A stretch of 64,000 bases of DNA, taken from Kitasatospora sp. NBC_00374 (GTDB lineage Bacteria; Actinomycetota; Actinomycetes; Streptomycetales; Streptomycetaceae). Under the pieces are notes generated by a model, which ran no database searches, was not told the origin of the DNA, and saw nothing but the letters and a program-made list of their open reading frames with translations. The translations under genes were made by a program, and so were the position numbers. Below, piece after piece: positions 48,804 to 58,388 of the stretch; positions within the stretch are counted from its first letter, which is position 1, and each line of letters begins with the position of its first letter. The DNA lies in NCBI RefSeq assembly GCF_041434935.1, contig NZ_CP107964.1:1736001-1800000 (forward strand). Reading direction: 5' to 3'.

Positions 48804-51800
48804 CTACGTCTGCCAGGCCTCGATCGGGTTGCCCAGCCAGCGGGTGTCGGCCGGGACGGACTCCGCGCGCATCACCAGCGAGGCCGGCCCGAGCGTGCTG
48901 CGGGCCCCGACGGTGCTGCCCGGCAGCACGATTCCGCCCGGGCCGAGTGTGGCACCCTCGCGGAGTACCACAGTATCCATCCGCATGATCCGGTCGTGGA
49001 AGAGGTGGGTCTGCAGCACACAGCCCCGGTTCACGCTGACCCCGTCACCGAGGGTGACCAGGTCGGCCTCGGGCAGCCAGTAACTCTCGCACCAGACCCC
49101 GCGGCCGACCTCCGCGCCCAGGCCGCGCAGCCAGAGGTTCAGGACGGGAGTGCCGGGCACCGCGCCGATCAGCCACGGCACCGCGAGCACCTCGACGAAG
49201 GTGTCGGCGAGCTCGTTGCGCCACACGAAACCGCTCCACAGCGGGTGCTCGACGGCGCGGAACCGGCCGACCAGCAGCCACTTGGCGGCGATCGACACCA
49301 GGCAGGCGACCGTTCCCGCGGCCAGCAGCAGCACGCCGGACAGCAGCGCGGCGAGCAGCGGCGTACCGGCCGCCGCGAGCAGGGCGAGCCCGGCCAGGGT
49401 GAGCACCCCGAGGGCGGCGGAGGCGAGGACGGGGACGATCCGGCAGACCTCGGTGAGACCGCGCGCCCAGAGCAGCCCGGCGGGCGGGTCGTAGGTGCGG
49501 CTCTGGTCGCCGGCGTCGGCCGAGCGCGGCAGCCGCATCGGCGGCATGCCGAGGTAGGAGCTGCCCTTCTTGGCCTTCTTGGGCGTCGCGGACAGCACCC
49601 CGACCAGGCCCCGGTCGGGCACGGCCCGCCCGGGTGCGGTCATCCCGGAGTTCCCGAGGAAGGCCCGCTCGCCGATCTCGGCCTCGCCGAGCCGGACCCA
49701 GCCGCCGTCCAGCTCGTACGGGGCGATCAGCGTGTCGTCGGCCAGGAAGGCGCCGTCGCCGACGGTGGTCAGGCTGGGCAGGGCCAGCACGGTGGAGACC
49801 TCGGCCCCGCTGCCGACCTTCATGCCCAGCGCGCGCAGCCAGGCCGGGGTGATCAGGCCCGCGTAGAGCGGGAACAGCGTCTCGCGGGCCAGGTCCATCA
49901 GCTGGCTGACGGTCCAGGCCTGCCAGCCGATCCGGCCGTGCAGCGCGTGGTAGCCGGGGCGCAGGCCCACGCTGAGCAGTCGCACGGCCGCCACCAGCAG
50001 CACGGCGTAGGCCAGAGCGAACGCCAGGGTGGCCGGCACCACGGCGGTCAGCGCGCCGGTGAGGGCCGTTCCGAGGCCGTCCCCCGGGTGGACGAAGCAG
50101 CCGAGCACAGCCAGCGCGGCGACGCCGGAGAGCACCGGCAGCAGGCTCAGCCCGAGTCCGCTCGCCCCGTACAGCGCGGCCCAGCGGGCCCGGCGGGGCG
50201 GGCGCTGCGCGGGGCGGCTGCGCTCGGCCTTGCCAAGTTTGACGGCGGGCGCGCCGGCCCAGCGCTGGCCGGTCGGGATCTGGCCGGTGACGCCGGAGCC
50301 GGGTGCGACCTGGGCGCGCTTGCCGACCCGGGAGCCGGGGAAGAGCGTGCTACGGGTGCCGACGACCGCGCCGGAGCCGACCCTGACGGGGCCGACCTCC
50401 AGCCGGTCACCGTCCAGCCAATAGCCGGACAGGTCGACCTCGGCCTCGATCGCGCAGCCGCGTCCGAGCCGGAGCATGCCGGTGACCGGGGGCAGCGAGT
50501 GCAGGTCGACCTCGGGGGCGATCCGGGCACCGAGCGCCCGCCCGTAGCGCACCAGCCACGCGCCGGACAGCGAGGTGGCGCCGCTCAGCTCGGCGAGCCG
50601 TTCGGCGGCCCACAGCCGCAGATGGACGCTGCCGCCGCGCGGGTGGCTGCCGGGCGTCAGGCCGCGCAGCAGCAGCCGGGCGCCGCCGGCCGCGACGGCG
50701 AGCCGGCCGGGCGGGCTGAACAGCAGCAGTCCGGCCGGCAGGACGGCCCACCAGGACGCGGTCGGCGCCCAGGGGTAGTCGCCGAACCAGGCCAGCGCGT
50801 TGCCGAGGGCGAGCAGGCCGACCGTCCAGCGCAACCCGACCAGGGTGAACAGCGGCAGCAGCAGGAGCAGCTGGACGATCTTGGCGCGGGTCGGGACGGG
50901 CAGCACCGTCCGGGCGGCGCCGTCGCCCTGCGCGGAGCGCTCCAGGTGCCGGGCGAGCTTGCGCAGGACCGGCTGCTGGTAGATGTCCAGAACGGCGGCG
51001 GCCGGGTAGCGGCTGCGCAGCAGGGTGGTCAGCCGGGCGGCGGCGAGGCTGCCGCCGCCGATCGCGAAGAAGTCGTCCTGGGCACCGGTGACCGGAATGC
51101 CGAGGATCTCGCTCCACTGCTCGGCCAGCCAGGCCTCGGTGCCGTAGAGCTGCTCGGCGGGGCCGGCGCTCTCCAGCTCGGGCAGCGGCCACGGCAGGGC
51201 GGCGCGGTCGACCTTGCCCGAGGTGCGGGTGGGCAGCGATTCGACCGGGGCGAGCAGCGGTACGAGGGCGGCGGGCAGCTCGGCGCGCAGCCGGGCGACG
51301 GCCGCGGCCTGGTCCCAGCCCTCCTGGGTGACCAGGTAGCCGACCAGCAGCTGGTTGCCGCCGCGGGCGGTGCGGACGGCCGCGGCGGCGCCGGCCACTC
51401 CGGGCAGGGCCTGCAGGGCCGCGTCGACCTCGCCGAGCTCGATCCGGCGGCCGCCGAGCTTGACCTGCTCGTCGCCGCGGCCGAGGAAGAGCAGGCCGGC
51501 GGGCTCCGCCTTCACCAGGTCGCCGCTGCGGTAGGCGCGGTCCCAGTCGAGGGACTTGAGCGGGGCGTACTTCTCGGCGTCCTTCTCGGGGTCGAGGTAG
51601 CGGGCCAGGCCGGCACCGCCGATCACCAGTTCGCCGCTGCCGCCCATCGGGACGGGCTCGCCGTTCTCGTCCACCACGGCCAGTTCCCAGCCGTCCAGCG
51701 GCAGGCCGATCCTGACCGGGCCGTCGCCGGTGAGCAGGGAGGCGCAGGCGACCACGGTGGCCTCGGTGGGGCCGTAGGTGTTCCACACCTCGCGGCCCTC

Positions 51801-52694
51801 CGTGACCAGGCGCTGGACCAGCTCGGGCGGACAGGCCTCGCCGCCGAAGATCAGCAGCCGGACCTCGATCAGGGCCTCGGCGGGCCACAGGGCGGCGAGG
51901 GTGGGCACGGTGGAGACGACGGTGATGTCCTGCTCGGCGAGCCAGGGGCCGAGGTCGGCGCCGCTGCGCACCTGGGAGCGCGGGACGGGGACGAGGCAGG
52001 CGCCGTGGCGCCAGGCCAGCCACATCTCCTCGCAGGAGGCGTCGAAGGCGACCGAGAGGCCGGCCATCACCCGGTCGCCGGGGCCGATCGGCTCCTCCTG
52101 GAGGAAGAGCGCGGCCTCGGCGTCCACGAAGGCGGCGGCGTTGCGGTGGGTGACGGCGACGCCCTTGGGCTTGCCGGTGGAGCCCGAGGTGAAGATGATC
52201 CAGGCGTCGTCCTCGGGGCCGGGCCGGCCGGGCTCCCGGCCGGCGCGGTGCCCGTGGGCCACGGTCAGGGTGCGGTCGGCGCCGAGGACGGCGGCCACGT
52301 CGGCCTCGCCGAAGACCAGCTCCGCGCGCTCGTCCGGGTCCTCGGCGTCCACCGGGACGTAGGCGGCGCCGGCGGCGAGGACGGCCAGGATGCCGATGTA
52401 GAGGTCGTTGGTGCCGGAGGGGATCCGGATCCCGACCCGGTCGCCGGGGCCGACGCCGGCCGCCGCCAGGCGGCGGCGCTGGGAGTCGACCTCGGCGGCG
52501 AGCGCGGTGTAGCTGAGGGTGGTGCGGCCGTCGTCCAGGGCGGCTTCCTGCGGGTGGGCCCGCACGGTGGCGTTCAGCAGCTCGACCAGGGTGCGCGGCG
52601 CGGGCGCCGGGCGGCCGGGGAACACGGCCCGCGGGTCGGTGCTCCGGTCCTCCCGGAGCTCCGGTTCGTGCAGTGTGCCGATCTCGGTGGTCAC
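48804..52694 (-). CDS. pls: Pls/PosA-type NRPS (epsilon-poly-lysine synthetase-like)
   Basis: A 1296-residue single-module membrane NRPS with the Pls order. An adenylation domain (about 30-520) has 'FTSGSTGKPKG', 'NTYGPTEATVVA', 'YRSGDLV' and 'RTSGKVDRAAL'. A carrier domain has Ser in 'FFAIGGGSL'. After that come about six membrane segments interleaved with three hexapeptide-transferase-like soluble domains, the last ending 'WLGNPIEAWQT'. Mapping the pocket between 'FDASCEEMW' and 'TYGPTEATVV' on GrsA gives D-A-E-S-I-G-T-V-V-K, very near the lysine code DAESIGSVCK. Pls enzymes ligate lysine through its epsilon-amino group without thioesterase or condensation domains. Length matches S. albulus Pls (about 1319). 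GTG 52694 follows GAGGAG. PosA-like proteins also occur in strains not known to make the polymer. Confidence 0.75.
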   Translation of the reverse strand: MTTEIGTLHEPELREDRSTDPRAVFPGRPAPAPRTLVELLNATVRAHPQEAALDDGRTTLSYTALAAEVDSQRRRLAAAGVGPGDRVGIRIPSGTNDLYIGILAVLAAGAAYVPVDAEDPDERAELVFGEADVAAVLGADRTLTVAHGHRAGREPGRPGPEDDAWIIFTSGSTGKPKGVAVTHRNAAAFVDAEAALFLQEEPIGPGDRVMAGLSVAFDASCEEMWLAWRHGACLVPVPRSQVRSGADLGPWLAEQDITVVSTVPTLAALWPAEALIEVRLLIFGGEACPPELVQRLVTEGREVWNTYGPTEATVVACASLLTGDGPVRIGLPLDGWELAVVDENGEPVPMGGSGELVIGGAGLARYLDPEKDAEKYAPLKSLDWDRAYRSGDLVKAEPAGLLFLGRGDEQVKLGGRRIELGEVDAALQALPGVAGAAAAVRTARGGNQLLVGYLVTQEGWDQAAAVARLRAELPAALVPLLAPVESLPTRTSGKVDRAALPWPLPELESAGPAEQLYGTEAWLAEQWSEILGIPVTGAQDDFFAIGGGSLAAARLTTLLRSRYPAAAVLDIYQQPVLRKLARHLERSAQGDGAARTVLPVPTRAKIVQLLLLLPLFTLVGLRWTVGLLALGNALAWFGDYPWAPTASWWAVLPAGLLLFSPPGRLAVAAGGARLLLRGLTPGSHPRGGSVHLRLWAAERLAELSGATSLSGAWLVRYGRALGARIAPEVDLHSLPPVTGMLRLGRGCAIEAEVDLSGYWLDGDRLEVGPVRVGSGAVVGTRSTLFPGSRVGKRAQVAPGSGVTGQIPTGQRWAGAPAVKLGKAERSRPAQRPPRRARWAALYGASGLGLSLLPVLSGVAALAVLGCFVHPGDGLGTALTGALTAVVPATLAFALAYAVLLVAAVRLLSVGLRPGYHALHGRIGWQAWTVSQLMDLARETLFPLYAGLITPAWLRALGMKVGSGAEVSTVLALPSLTTVGDGAFLADDTLIAPYELDGGWVRLGEAEIGERAFLGNSGMTAPGRAVPDRGLVGVLSATPKKAKKGSSYLGMPPMRLPRSADAGDQSRTYDPPAGLLWARGLTEVCRIVPVLASAALGVLTLAGLALLAAAGTPLLAALLSGVLLLAAGTVACLVSIAAKWLLVGRFRAVEHPLWSGFVWRNELADTFVEVLAVPWLIGAVPGTPVLNLWLRGLGAEVGRGVWCESYWLPEADLVTLGDGVSVNRGCVLQTHLFHDRIMRMDTVVLREGATLGPGGIVLPGSTVGARSTLGPASLVMRAESVPADTRWLGNPIEAWQT

Positions 52695-52829
52695 AGCTGT
52701 GCGCTCCTCGTCCTCGTCCCCGTCCACTCGCTCCCGGGCCGAAAGCGGACAACGGTGCCGATGGTAGCCCCGACCCGATCCGGTCGGGCTGATCGCAACT
52801 CAGCCCAACTGGGCCTGATTTCAGTTTTA

Positions 52830-52907
52830 CTGACATGTCGTCAGCTGGTAGGCCCACTCCACTGCAACAAATATGACGAACCGTCAGTCGATCTGACGAG
52901 GCGTCAG
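52830..52907. promoter_or_regulatory. Triple TGACGnnnCGTCA-like operators before the NRPS gene
   Basis: CTGACATGTCGTCAG (52830-52844), TGACGAACCGTCA (52874-52886) and CTGACGAGGCGTCAG (52893-52907) are inverted repeats of the same half-site (TGACg/cGTCA). They lie in the 254-nt gap between the M24 peptidase and the NRPS gene, in an otherwise AT-richer patch. They should bind a dimeric regulator not encoded nearby. Confidence 0.6.
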
Positions 52908-52948
52908 CTCGCGCGATCACCTGTGAGCCACACCACAGCGAATCGCCG

Positions 52949-54082
52949 TCAGGAGACGATTCCGAGCTCGTGCGGCGTGTTGTTGAGCCGTCGGCCGCCC
53001 TCCGCCGTGACGGTGACGATGTCCTCGATCCGCACTCCGAACCGCCCGGGCAGGTAGATCCCCGGCTCGATCGAGAAGCACATCCCCGGCACCAGCCGCC
53101 GGGTCTCCCCCTCCACCATGTACGGCGGCTCGTGGGTGGTGAGCCCGATACCGTGCCCGGTGCGGTGGATGAAGTACTCCCCGTAACCCGCCTCGGTGAT
53201 CACCCTGCGGGCCACCCGGTCGATCTCCTGGCACTCTACTCCGGGGCGGACGGCCTCGAAGGCCGCCTGCTGCGCCCGCCGGACGATCCCGTGCACCTCC
53301 CGGACCTCGGCCGGCACATCCTCGCCGACGTGCACCGTGCGGGTGGTGTCGGAGCCGTAGCCGTCCCGCAGCCCGCCGAAGTCCAGCACCACGGTGTCAC
53401 CCTGCCGGATCACCCGGTCACCGGCCTCATGGTGCGGATTGGCGCCGTTGGGCCCCGAACCGACCACGGTGAAGTCCACCTGGCTGTGCCCGTGCCCGAT
53501 CAGCAGCTCGGCGAGGTCGGCGGCGACCTCGTCCTCCCGCCGCCCGGCGAAGCGGACGCCGAGGATCGCCCGGTACACCGCGTCGGCCGCACCCCCGGCG
53601 CCGGCCAGCCGCTCCAGCTCGTCGGCGTCCTTCACGGCCCGCAGCATGGGCAGCACCTGGGTGAGCGAGCGGTACGAGGTGCCCGGCAGGGCCTCCTGGA
53701 GGCCGATCAGGTGCATCGCCCAGGCCGCGTCGGAGATCCCGTAGCGCCCCCGCGGGTCCAGCAGCGGCGCCAGGGCCGCGTACGGGTCCGTGCCGTCCGC
53801 CCAGTCGACCAGCCGCACCGCCGCGGCGCCGGGCGCTCCGGCGGCGTCGGGCCGCTCCAGCGACGGCACCACCAGGACGGGCTGCCGCCCCGGTGCCAGC
53901 AGCAGCGCGGTCAACCGCTCGGTGATCGCGACCGGCTGGTAGCCCGCGAGGTGGAGCAGGTCGGGGCCCGGGGTGACGACCAGCCCGGCCAGGCCCTCGG
54001 CGGCGGCCGCCTCGGCGGCCCGGGCCATCCGGTCGGCGAAGTCCTTCGGGGTGAAGGGCCGCCGGGCGTTGGTGCTCGGCAT
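52949..54082 (-). CDS. M24-family Xaa-Pro peptidase
   Basis: A 377-residue aminopeptidase P/creatinase-fold enzyme. The C-terminal 'pita-bread' domain has all five metal ligands: Asp in 'VVLDFGGLRDG', Asp in 'SDTTRTVHVG', His in 'HRTGHGIGLTTHE', Glu in 'FSIEPGIYLP' and Glu in 'GVRIEDIVTV'. The N-terminal domain is of the Xaa-Pro dipeptidase type ('LAGLVVTPGPDLLHLAGY'). It removes N-terminal residues before proline or splits Xaa-Pro dipeptides. ATG 54082. It is 56 nt downstream of the M20 peptidase gene and on the same strand as the NRPS, but the operator array lies between it and the NRPS. Confidence 0.88.
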   Translation of the reverse strand: MPSTNARRPFTPKDFADRMARAAEAAAAEGLAGLVVTPGPDLLHLAGYQPVAITERLTALLLAPGRQPVLVVPSLERPDAAGAPGAAAVRLVDWADGTDPYAALAPLLDPRGRYGISDAAWAMHLIGLQEALPGTSYRSLTQVLPMLRAVKDADELERLAGAGGAADAVYRAILGVRFAGRREDEVAADLAELLIGHGHSQVDFTVVGSGPNGANPHHEAGDRVIRQGDTVVLDFGGLRDGYGSDTTRTVHVGEDVPAEVREVHGIVRRAQQAAFEAVRPGVECQEIDRVARRVITEAGYGEYFIHRTGHGIGLTTHEPPYMVEGETRRLVPGMCFSIEPGIYLPGRFGVRIEDIVTVTAEGGRRLNNTPHELGIVS

Positions 54083-54138
54083 CTGCTGCCTGCCTCTCTC
54101 TCCCGGGGGATCGGCGCCCCGGGCTCAGCGTCCCCGGC

Positions 54139-55509
54139 TCAGCGCCGGACGGCGGTCTCGGCGAAGCGTCGCAGGAACAGCGCCTCGACGTGGGCCATGT
54201 GCTCGATCTCGGCCGGATCCACACTCTCGTTCGGCGCGTGGATGAGGCAGCGCGGCTCCTCCACGCCCATCAGGATGATCTCCGCCTCGGGATAGCAGCC
54301 CGCGAGCACGCTGCAGAGCGGGATCGATCCGCCCTGCCCGAGGAAGGACATCCGCTTCCCGTACACCTCCTGCATCGCCCGGTCGAGCGTGGCGTACGCC
54401 CGGCCGTCCGTGGCCGCGCGGAACGGCGAACCCGTCCCCTCCGGCTCGATCTCGACCCGGGCGCCCCAGGGGGCGGCCGCCCGCAGGTGCGCGGTCAGCG
54501 CGGCGAGCGCGCCGGCGGCGTCGGTGCCGGGCGGCACCCGAAGGCTGACCCGGGCCCGGGCGGTGGCCGGGATGGCGGCGGCGGAGCCGACCACCCGCGC
54601 GCAGTCGATGCCGAGGACGGTCACCGCGGGCCGCGCCCAGAGCCGGTCGGCGACGCTGCCGGAGCCGGTGAGCCCCACCCCGTCCAGCACCCCGGCATCG
54701 GTGCGGAACTGCCGCTCGTCGTAGCCGACGCCGTCCCAGTGGCCGTCCGTCTCCAGCCCCTGGATCCGGGTGCCGCCGTCGGCGTCGCGCAGCGAGTCGA
54801 GCATCCGGATCAGCGCGGCGAGCGCGTCCGGGGCCGGGCCGCCGAACATCCCGGAGTGCACGTCGCCCGCCAGGGTGGAGACGGTGACCACGAGGTTGGC
54901 GAGGCCGCGCAGCGTGGTGGTGGCGGTCGGGACGCCGACGGCGGCGTTGCCGGTGTCGCAGATCAGCAGCGCGTCGGCGTGCAGCTCGTCCGCGTGCGCC
55001 CGGACGTACTCCTCCAGACCGCCGGTGCCCTGCTCCTCCGAGCCCTCGGCGACGAACTTCACCCCGACCGGCAGGTCGTCGCCCAGTGCCCGCAGCGCGG
55101 TGAGGTGCATGACGATGTTGCCCTTGCAGTCCGCGCTCCCCCGGCCGTACCAGCGGCCGTCCCGTTCGGTGAGCTCGAACGGCGGGGAGGTCCACGCGTC
55201 GTCGTCCAGCGGCGGCTGCACGTCGTAGTGGCAGTACAGCAGCACGGTCGGGGCGCCGGGCGGGGGCGGGCGGTGGCCGAGCACCGCGTGACTGCCGTCC
55301 GGCGTCTCGGCGAGGTGCACGTCGCGCAGCCCGACCTCGGTGAACGCACCGGCCAGCCACTCGGCGGCCTCGCGGCACTTCTCCGGCGGGTACTGCCGCG
55401 GGTCCGCGACGGAGGGGATCGCGACCAGCTCCGCCAGGTCGGCCTTGGCGCGGGGCATCAGCTCGGCGATCCGGCGGGCCAGGCCGTCGTCCGCTGCGTC
55501 CTCGGTCAT
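54139..55509 (-). CDS. M20-family dipeptidase
   Basis: A 456-residue metallopeptidase of the carnosinase-like M20 group. Metal and catalytic residues: 'LLYCHYDVQP' (His, catalytic Asp), 'WYGRGSADCKGNI' (bridging Asp), 'FVAEGSEEQGTGG' (catalytic Glu-Glu), 'ICDTGN' (Asp) and His near the end in 'CLIHAPNES'. A lid domain is inserted at about 200-330. It cleaves dipeptides in the cytosol. ATG 55509. With the M24, NRPS and M1 genes downstream it forms a minus-strand group of three peptidases and one peptide-forming enzyme. Confidence 0.88.
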   Translation of the reverse strand: MTEDAADDGLARRIAELMPRAKADLAELVAIPSVADPRQYPPEKCREAAEWLAGAFTEVGLRDVHLAETPDGSHAVLGHRPPPPGAPTVLLYCHYDVQPPLDDDAWTSPPFELTERDGRWYGRGSADCKGNIVMHLTALRALGDDLPVGVKFVAEGSEEQGTGGLEEYVRAHADELHADALLICDTGNAAVGVPTATTTLRGLANLVVTVSTLAGDVHSGMFGGPAPDALAALIRMLDSLRDADGGTRIQGLETDGHWDGVGYDERQFRTDAGVLDGVGLTGSGSVADRLWARPAVTVLGIDCARVVGSAAAIPATARARVSLRVPPGTDAAGALAALTAHLRAAAPWGARVEIEPEGTGSPFRAATDGRAYATLDRAMQEVYGKRMSFLGQGGSIPLCSVLAGCYPEAEIILMGVEEPRCLIHAPNESVDPAEIEHMAHVEALFLRRFAETAVRR

Positions 55510-55679
55510 GTCGGTGGCTCCTCGTTCCGGTCTGACACAGGCTCAGGTGTCGACGGTGTCGTCGAACGCATGAGCACTCCTCAGGGCCGACGCCCGGCAA
55601 GGGTCAGGACCCACGCCACCACGTCCGCGGCGGCGCCGCCCGCGCTGCACGCTGTCCGGGTGACCGCCGGCCGCGGGAT

Positions 55680-56633
55680 TCAGCGCTGCCGGCGGCGGTG
55701 CCAGTGCCGCACGCCCTGGACGGTCGCCACCACCACCGACACCGCGACGACGGCCACCAGGGCGGCCCCCAGCTTGCTGCCGACCAGCCGGATGTCGGAG
55801 GCCACCACGAACAGCAGCGCGAGCAGCGGCAGCACGGTCGCCCCGACCGTCCGGAGCATCACCAGCACCGCGGACGGGCGCAGCTTGCCGCGCCGCGGCC
55901 CGGGTGCGTCCGACTGCCGCTCGGAACCCAGGGCGTAGTAGGCGGACGCCCGCACGCCGAGCCGCCCGGTGCCCTTGTAGTAGGCCAGGCCCATCACCGG
56001 GATCCACACCAGCGGGAGGAGCATGCCGACCGCCACCACGACGGCCACCCCGAGCCAGCCGGCCAGCTGCCTGATCCGGCCCGGCCGCTCCTCCCCCGGG
56101 CCGACCACCCCCAGCAGGTAGGCCATCCGGCGGACCATGCCCAGGCGGGTGCCGCGCGGCAGACGCCCGTCGGCCGGTGCGGCCGGCAGCTCGGGCACCT
56201 CCGCGAGTGCGGCCTCGGCCCGCTCCACGTCCGGATAGACGCCCTGCAGCACCAGCAGCTCCGCCACCCTGGGCCGGGCCGCCGGATCGAGGTCGGCCAG
56301 CGCGGCCAGCATCAGTACCATCCGGATCTGGACGAGCAGCGCGGCGCAGAACGCGATCGGCACCAGCACCATGAACGGCCCGCCGACGGCGCCGCCCTCC
56401 ACCACGGCCAGCCGGATGCCTCGCTCCACCACCACGTGGCGCAGCGACTCGGACGGCGCGTCGGGCCTGGCCCGCCGCAGCTTGTCGACCGCGGTCCGCG
56501 CCCGGTGCCCCTCCAGTTGGACGGCGAGCCGGGCGAGCTGCTCCGGCAGGTGCTGCGGGTCGGCCAGGCCGGCCCGCAGCAGGGCCTGCGCCGACCTGGT
56601 CGGCACGGGTGTCTCGCTCCCGGGCTCAGTCAC
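55680..56633 (-). CDS. Membrane protein of unknown function
   Basis: A 317-residue protein with about five hydrophobic segments: 'GPFMVLVPIAFCAALLVQIRMVLMLAALADLD', 'LAGWLGVAVVVAVGMLLPLVWIPVMGLAYY', 'TVGATVLPLLALLFVVASDIRLV' and 'LGAALVAVVAVSVVVATVQGV'. The first 90 residues are cytosolic and helical, with 'RHVVVERGIRLAVVEGGAVGG'. The pattern of an acidic-basic N-terminus followed by 'VQIRMVLMLAALADLDP' suggests an EcsC- or DUF-type actinobacterial family that I cannot name with confidence. GTG 56633 is a tentative start. Nothing in the neighbourhood indicates its job. Confidence 0.6.
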   Translation of the reverse strand: MTEPGSETPVPTRSAQALLRAGLADPQHLPEQLARLAVQLEGHRARTAVDKLRRARPDAPSESLRHVVVERGIRLAVVEGGAVGGPFMVLVPIAFCAALLVQIRMVLMLAALADLDPAARPRVAELLVLQGVYPDVERAEAALAEVPELPAAPADGRLPRGTRLGMVRRMAYLLGVVGPGEERPGRIRQLAGWLGVAVVVAVGMLLPLVWIPVMGLAYYKGTGRLGVRASAYYALGSERQSDAPGPRRGKLRPSAVLVMLRTVGATVLPLLALLFVVASDIRLVGSKLGAALVAVVAVSVVVATVQGVRHWHRRRQR

Positions 56634-56939
56634 CCCTCGACGGTACCGAGATCCGGCGTGTGCCGACACGCGCCGTCACCGCGGCTGGCGGATGTGACCC
56701 GGGTCATCCGCGCCCACCCGGCGCGGCCCGGAACGGCGACCTCCGCGTCCCTCGACGGTCACGCTGGGTCGAGGATGTGCCCGGCCTCACAGGCGTTTCG
56801 GGGTGACCGGGGCCACATCGGGGTGCGGTGGCGGGGGCGGATCCGCTCAACCACGGGCCGGCGGTCGTCCGGATACTCCCGGTAACCCCGTTCTGACCTG
56901 GGACTTCGCGGAAATCCTTGAAGCCGTCGGCCGGCTTCC
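56634..56939. other. Intergenic region before the Rpf leader
   Basis: About 300 nt of GC-rich sequence with no gene or clear repeat. The promoter of the Rpf-like gene probably lies towards its right end. Confidence 0.4.
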
Positions 56940-57465
<526 letters not shown>

Positions 57466-57527
57466 CCGGCCCCACGCCGATGCCCCGCCACCCGCACCCG
57501 GGCGGCGGGGCATCGCGCTGTCCGGGG

Positions 57528-58232
57528 TCAGGCGCGCTCGGGCCGCAGCGAGCCGAGCATCAGCTTCTCGGTCGTCCGCAGGTAGGTCTCGGCGGCGGCC
57601 TCGGCCTGGTCGGGCAGGCCGTCGGCCACGGCCCGGACGACCGGGGCCAGCCGGTCGGCGGCCGCGGCCGGGTCCTCGAAGGGGGCCCGCAGTGCGGCCC
57701 GCACCGGCAGGTAGGCGTTGAACAGGGTGTTGGTGAGCAGCAGGTACACCCGGTTGCCGGTGGCCCTGGCGAGTTCGCGGTGCACCTCGGCGTCGGCGAG
57801 CTGGGCGCCGTCCCCGTCGGGCGCCCGGGCCACCGCGTCGAGCAGTTCCAGCAGGCGGTCGGCCTGGCGGGTGGTACGGCGGGCGGCGGCCCGGCGCGCG
57901 ATGACGGCGCCGATGTGCCGGCGGACCTCGAAGACCTCGGCCAGCCAGCCGTTGTCACGCGCGGCGAGCATCGGCAGCAGGTCGGCGCCGCCGACCCGCA
58001 GGAAGTCCCGCACCCGGGTACCGATGCCGTGCCGGGTGCTGAGCAGCCCGGCCTGTTCGAGCCGGGACAGGGCGTGCTTGAGCGTGGTCCGGGTGACGCC
58101 GTAGCCGGCGGCGAGTTCGCGTTCGGGCGGCAGCAGGTCGCCCGGGCCGTGGGTGCCGTCCAGGATGTCCTCGCGCAGCCGGTGTTCCAGGACGTCGACC
58201 ACGGACTGGCGGGCGATGGTCTCGACGGGCAC
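57528..58232 (-). CDS. FadR-type GntR regulator
   Basis: A 234-residue GntR regulator. The winged helix-turn-helix is 'DVLEHRLREDILDGTHGPGDLLPPERELAAGYGVTRTTLKHALSRLEQAGLLSTRHGIGTRV', followed by an all-helical FCD/FadR_C domain with 'FEVRRHIGAVIARRAAARR' and 'DAEVHRELARATGNRVYLLLTNTLFN' (metal/ligand His). GTG 58232 follows AGGAG with 7-nt spacing. The palindrome GTGGCTcAGCCAC lies 33 nt upstream, and its near twin stands before the lipocalin-like/GMC operon at 62888, so autoregulation plus control of that operon is likely. Confidence 0.85.
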   Translation of the reverse strand: MPVETIARQSVVDVLEHRLREDILDGTHGPGDLLPPERELAAGYGVTRTTLKHALSRLEQAGLLSTRHGIGTRVRDFLRVGGADLLPMLAARDNGWLAEVFEVRRHIGAVIARRAAARRTTRQADRLLELLDAVARAPDGDGAQLADAEVHRELARATGNRVYLLLTNTLFNAYLPVRAALRAPFEDPAAAADRLAPVVRAVADGLPDQAEAAAETYLRTTEKLMLGSLRPERA

Positions 58233-58264
58233 GGACGTTCTCCTCGGCTGCGCTTCGGGGCTGA

Positions 58265-58277
58265 GTGGCTCAGCCAC
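58265..58277. promoter_or_regulatory. GntR operator at its own gene
   Basis: GTGGCTCAGCCAC is a perfect 13-nt odd palindrome directly upstream of the FadR-type gene. The same core (central base changed) occurs at 62888-62900. Confidence 0.6.
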
Positions 58278-58388
58278 CCGTGACCGGAGTCAAGCGGGTG
58301 GCCGAGCGGTCGTCAAGCTCCCCCGGCCGGGCCCGGCGCGGGGCCGCGGTGGGGGTCCGGCGGCAGGGTCCGGCCGCGGGGAGCGGGA

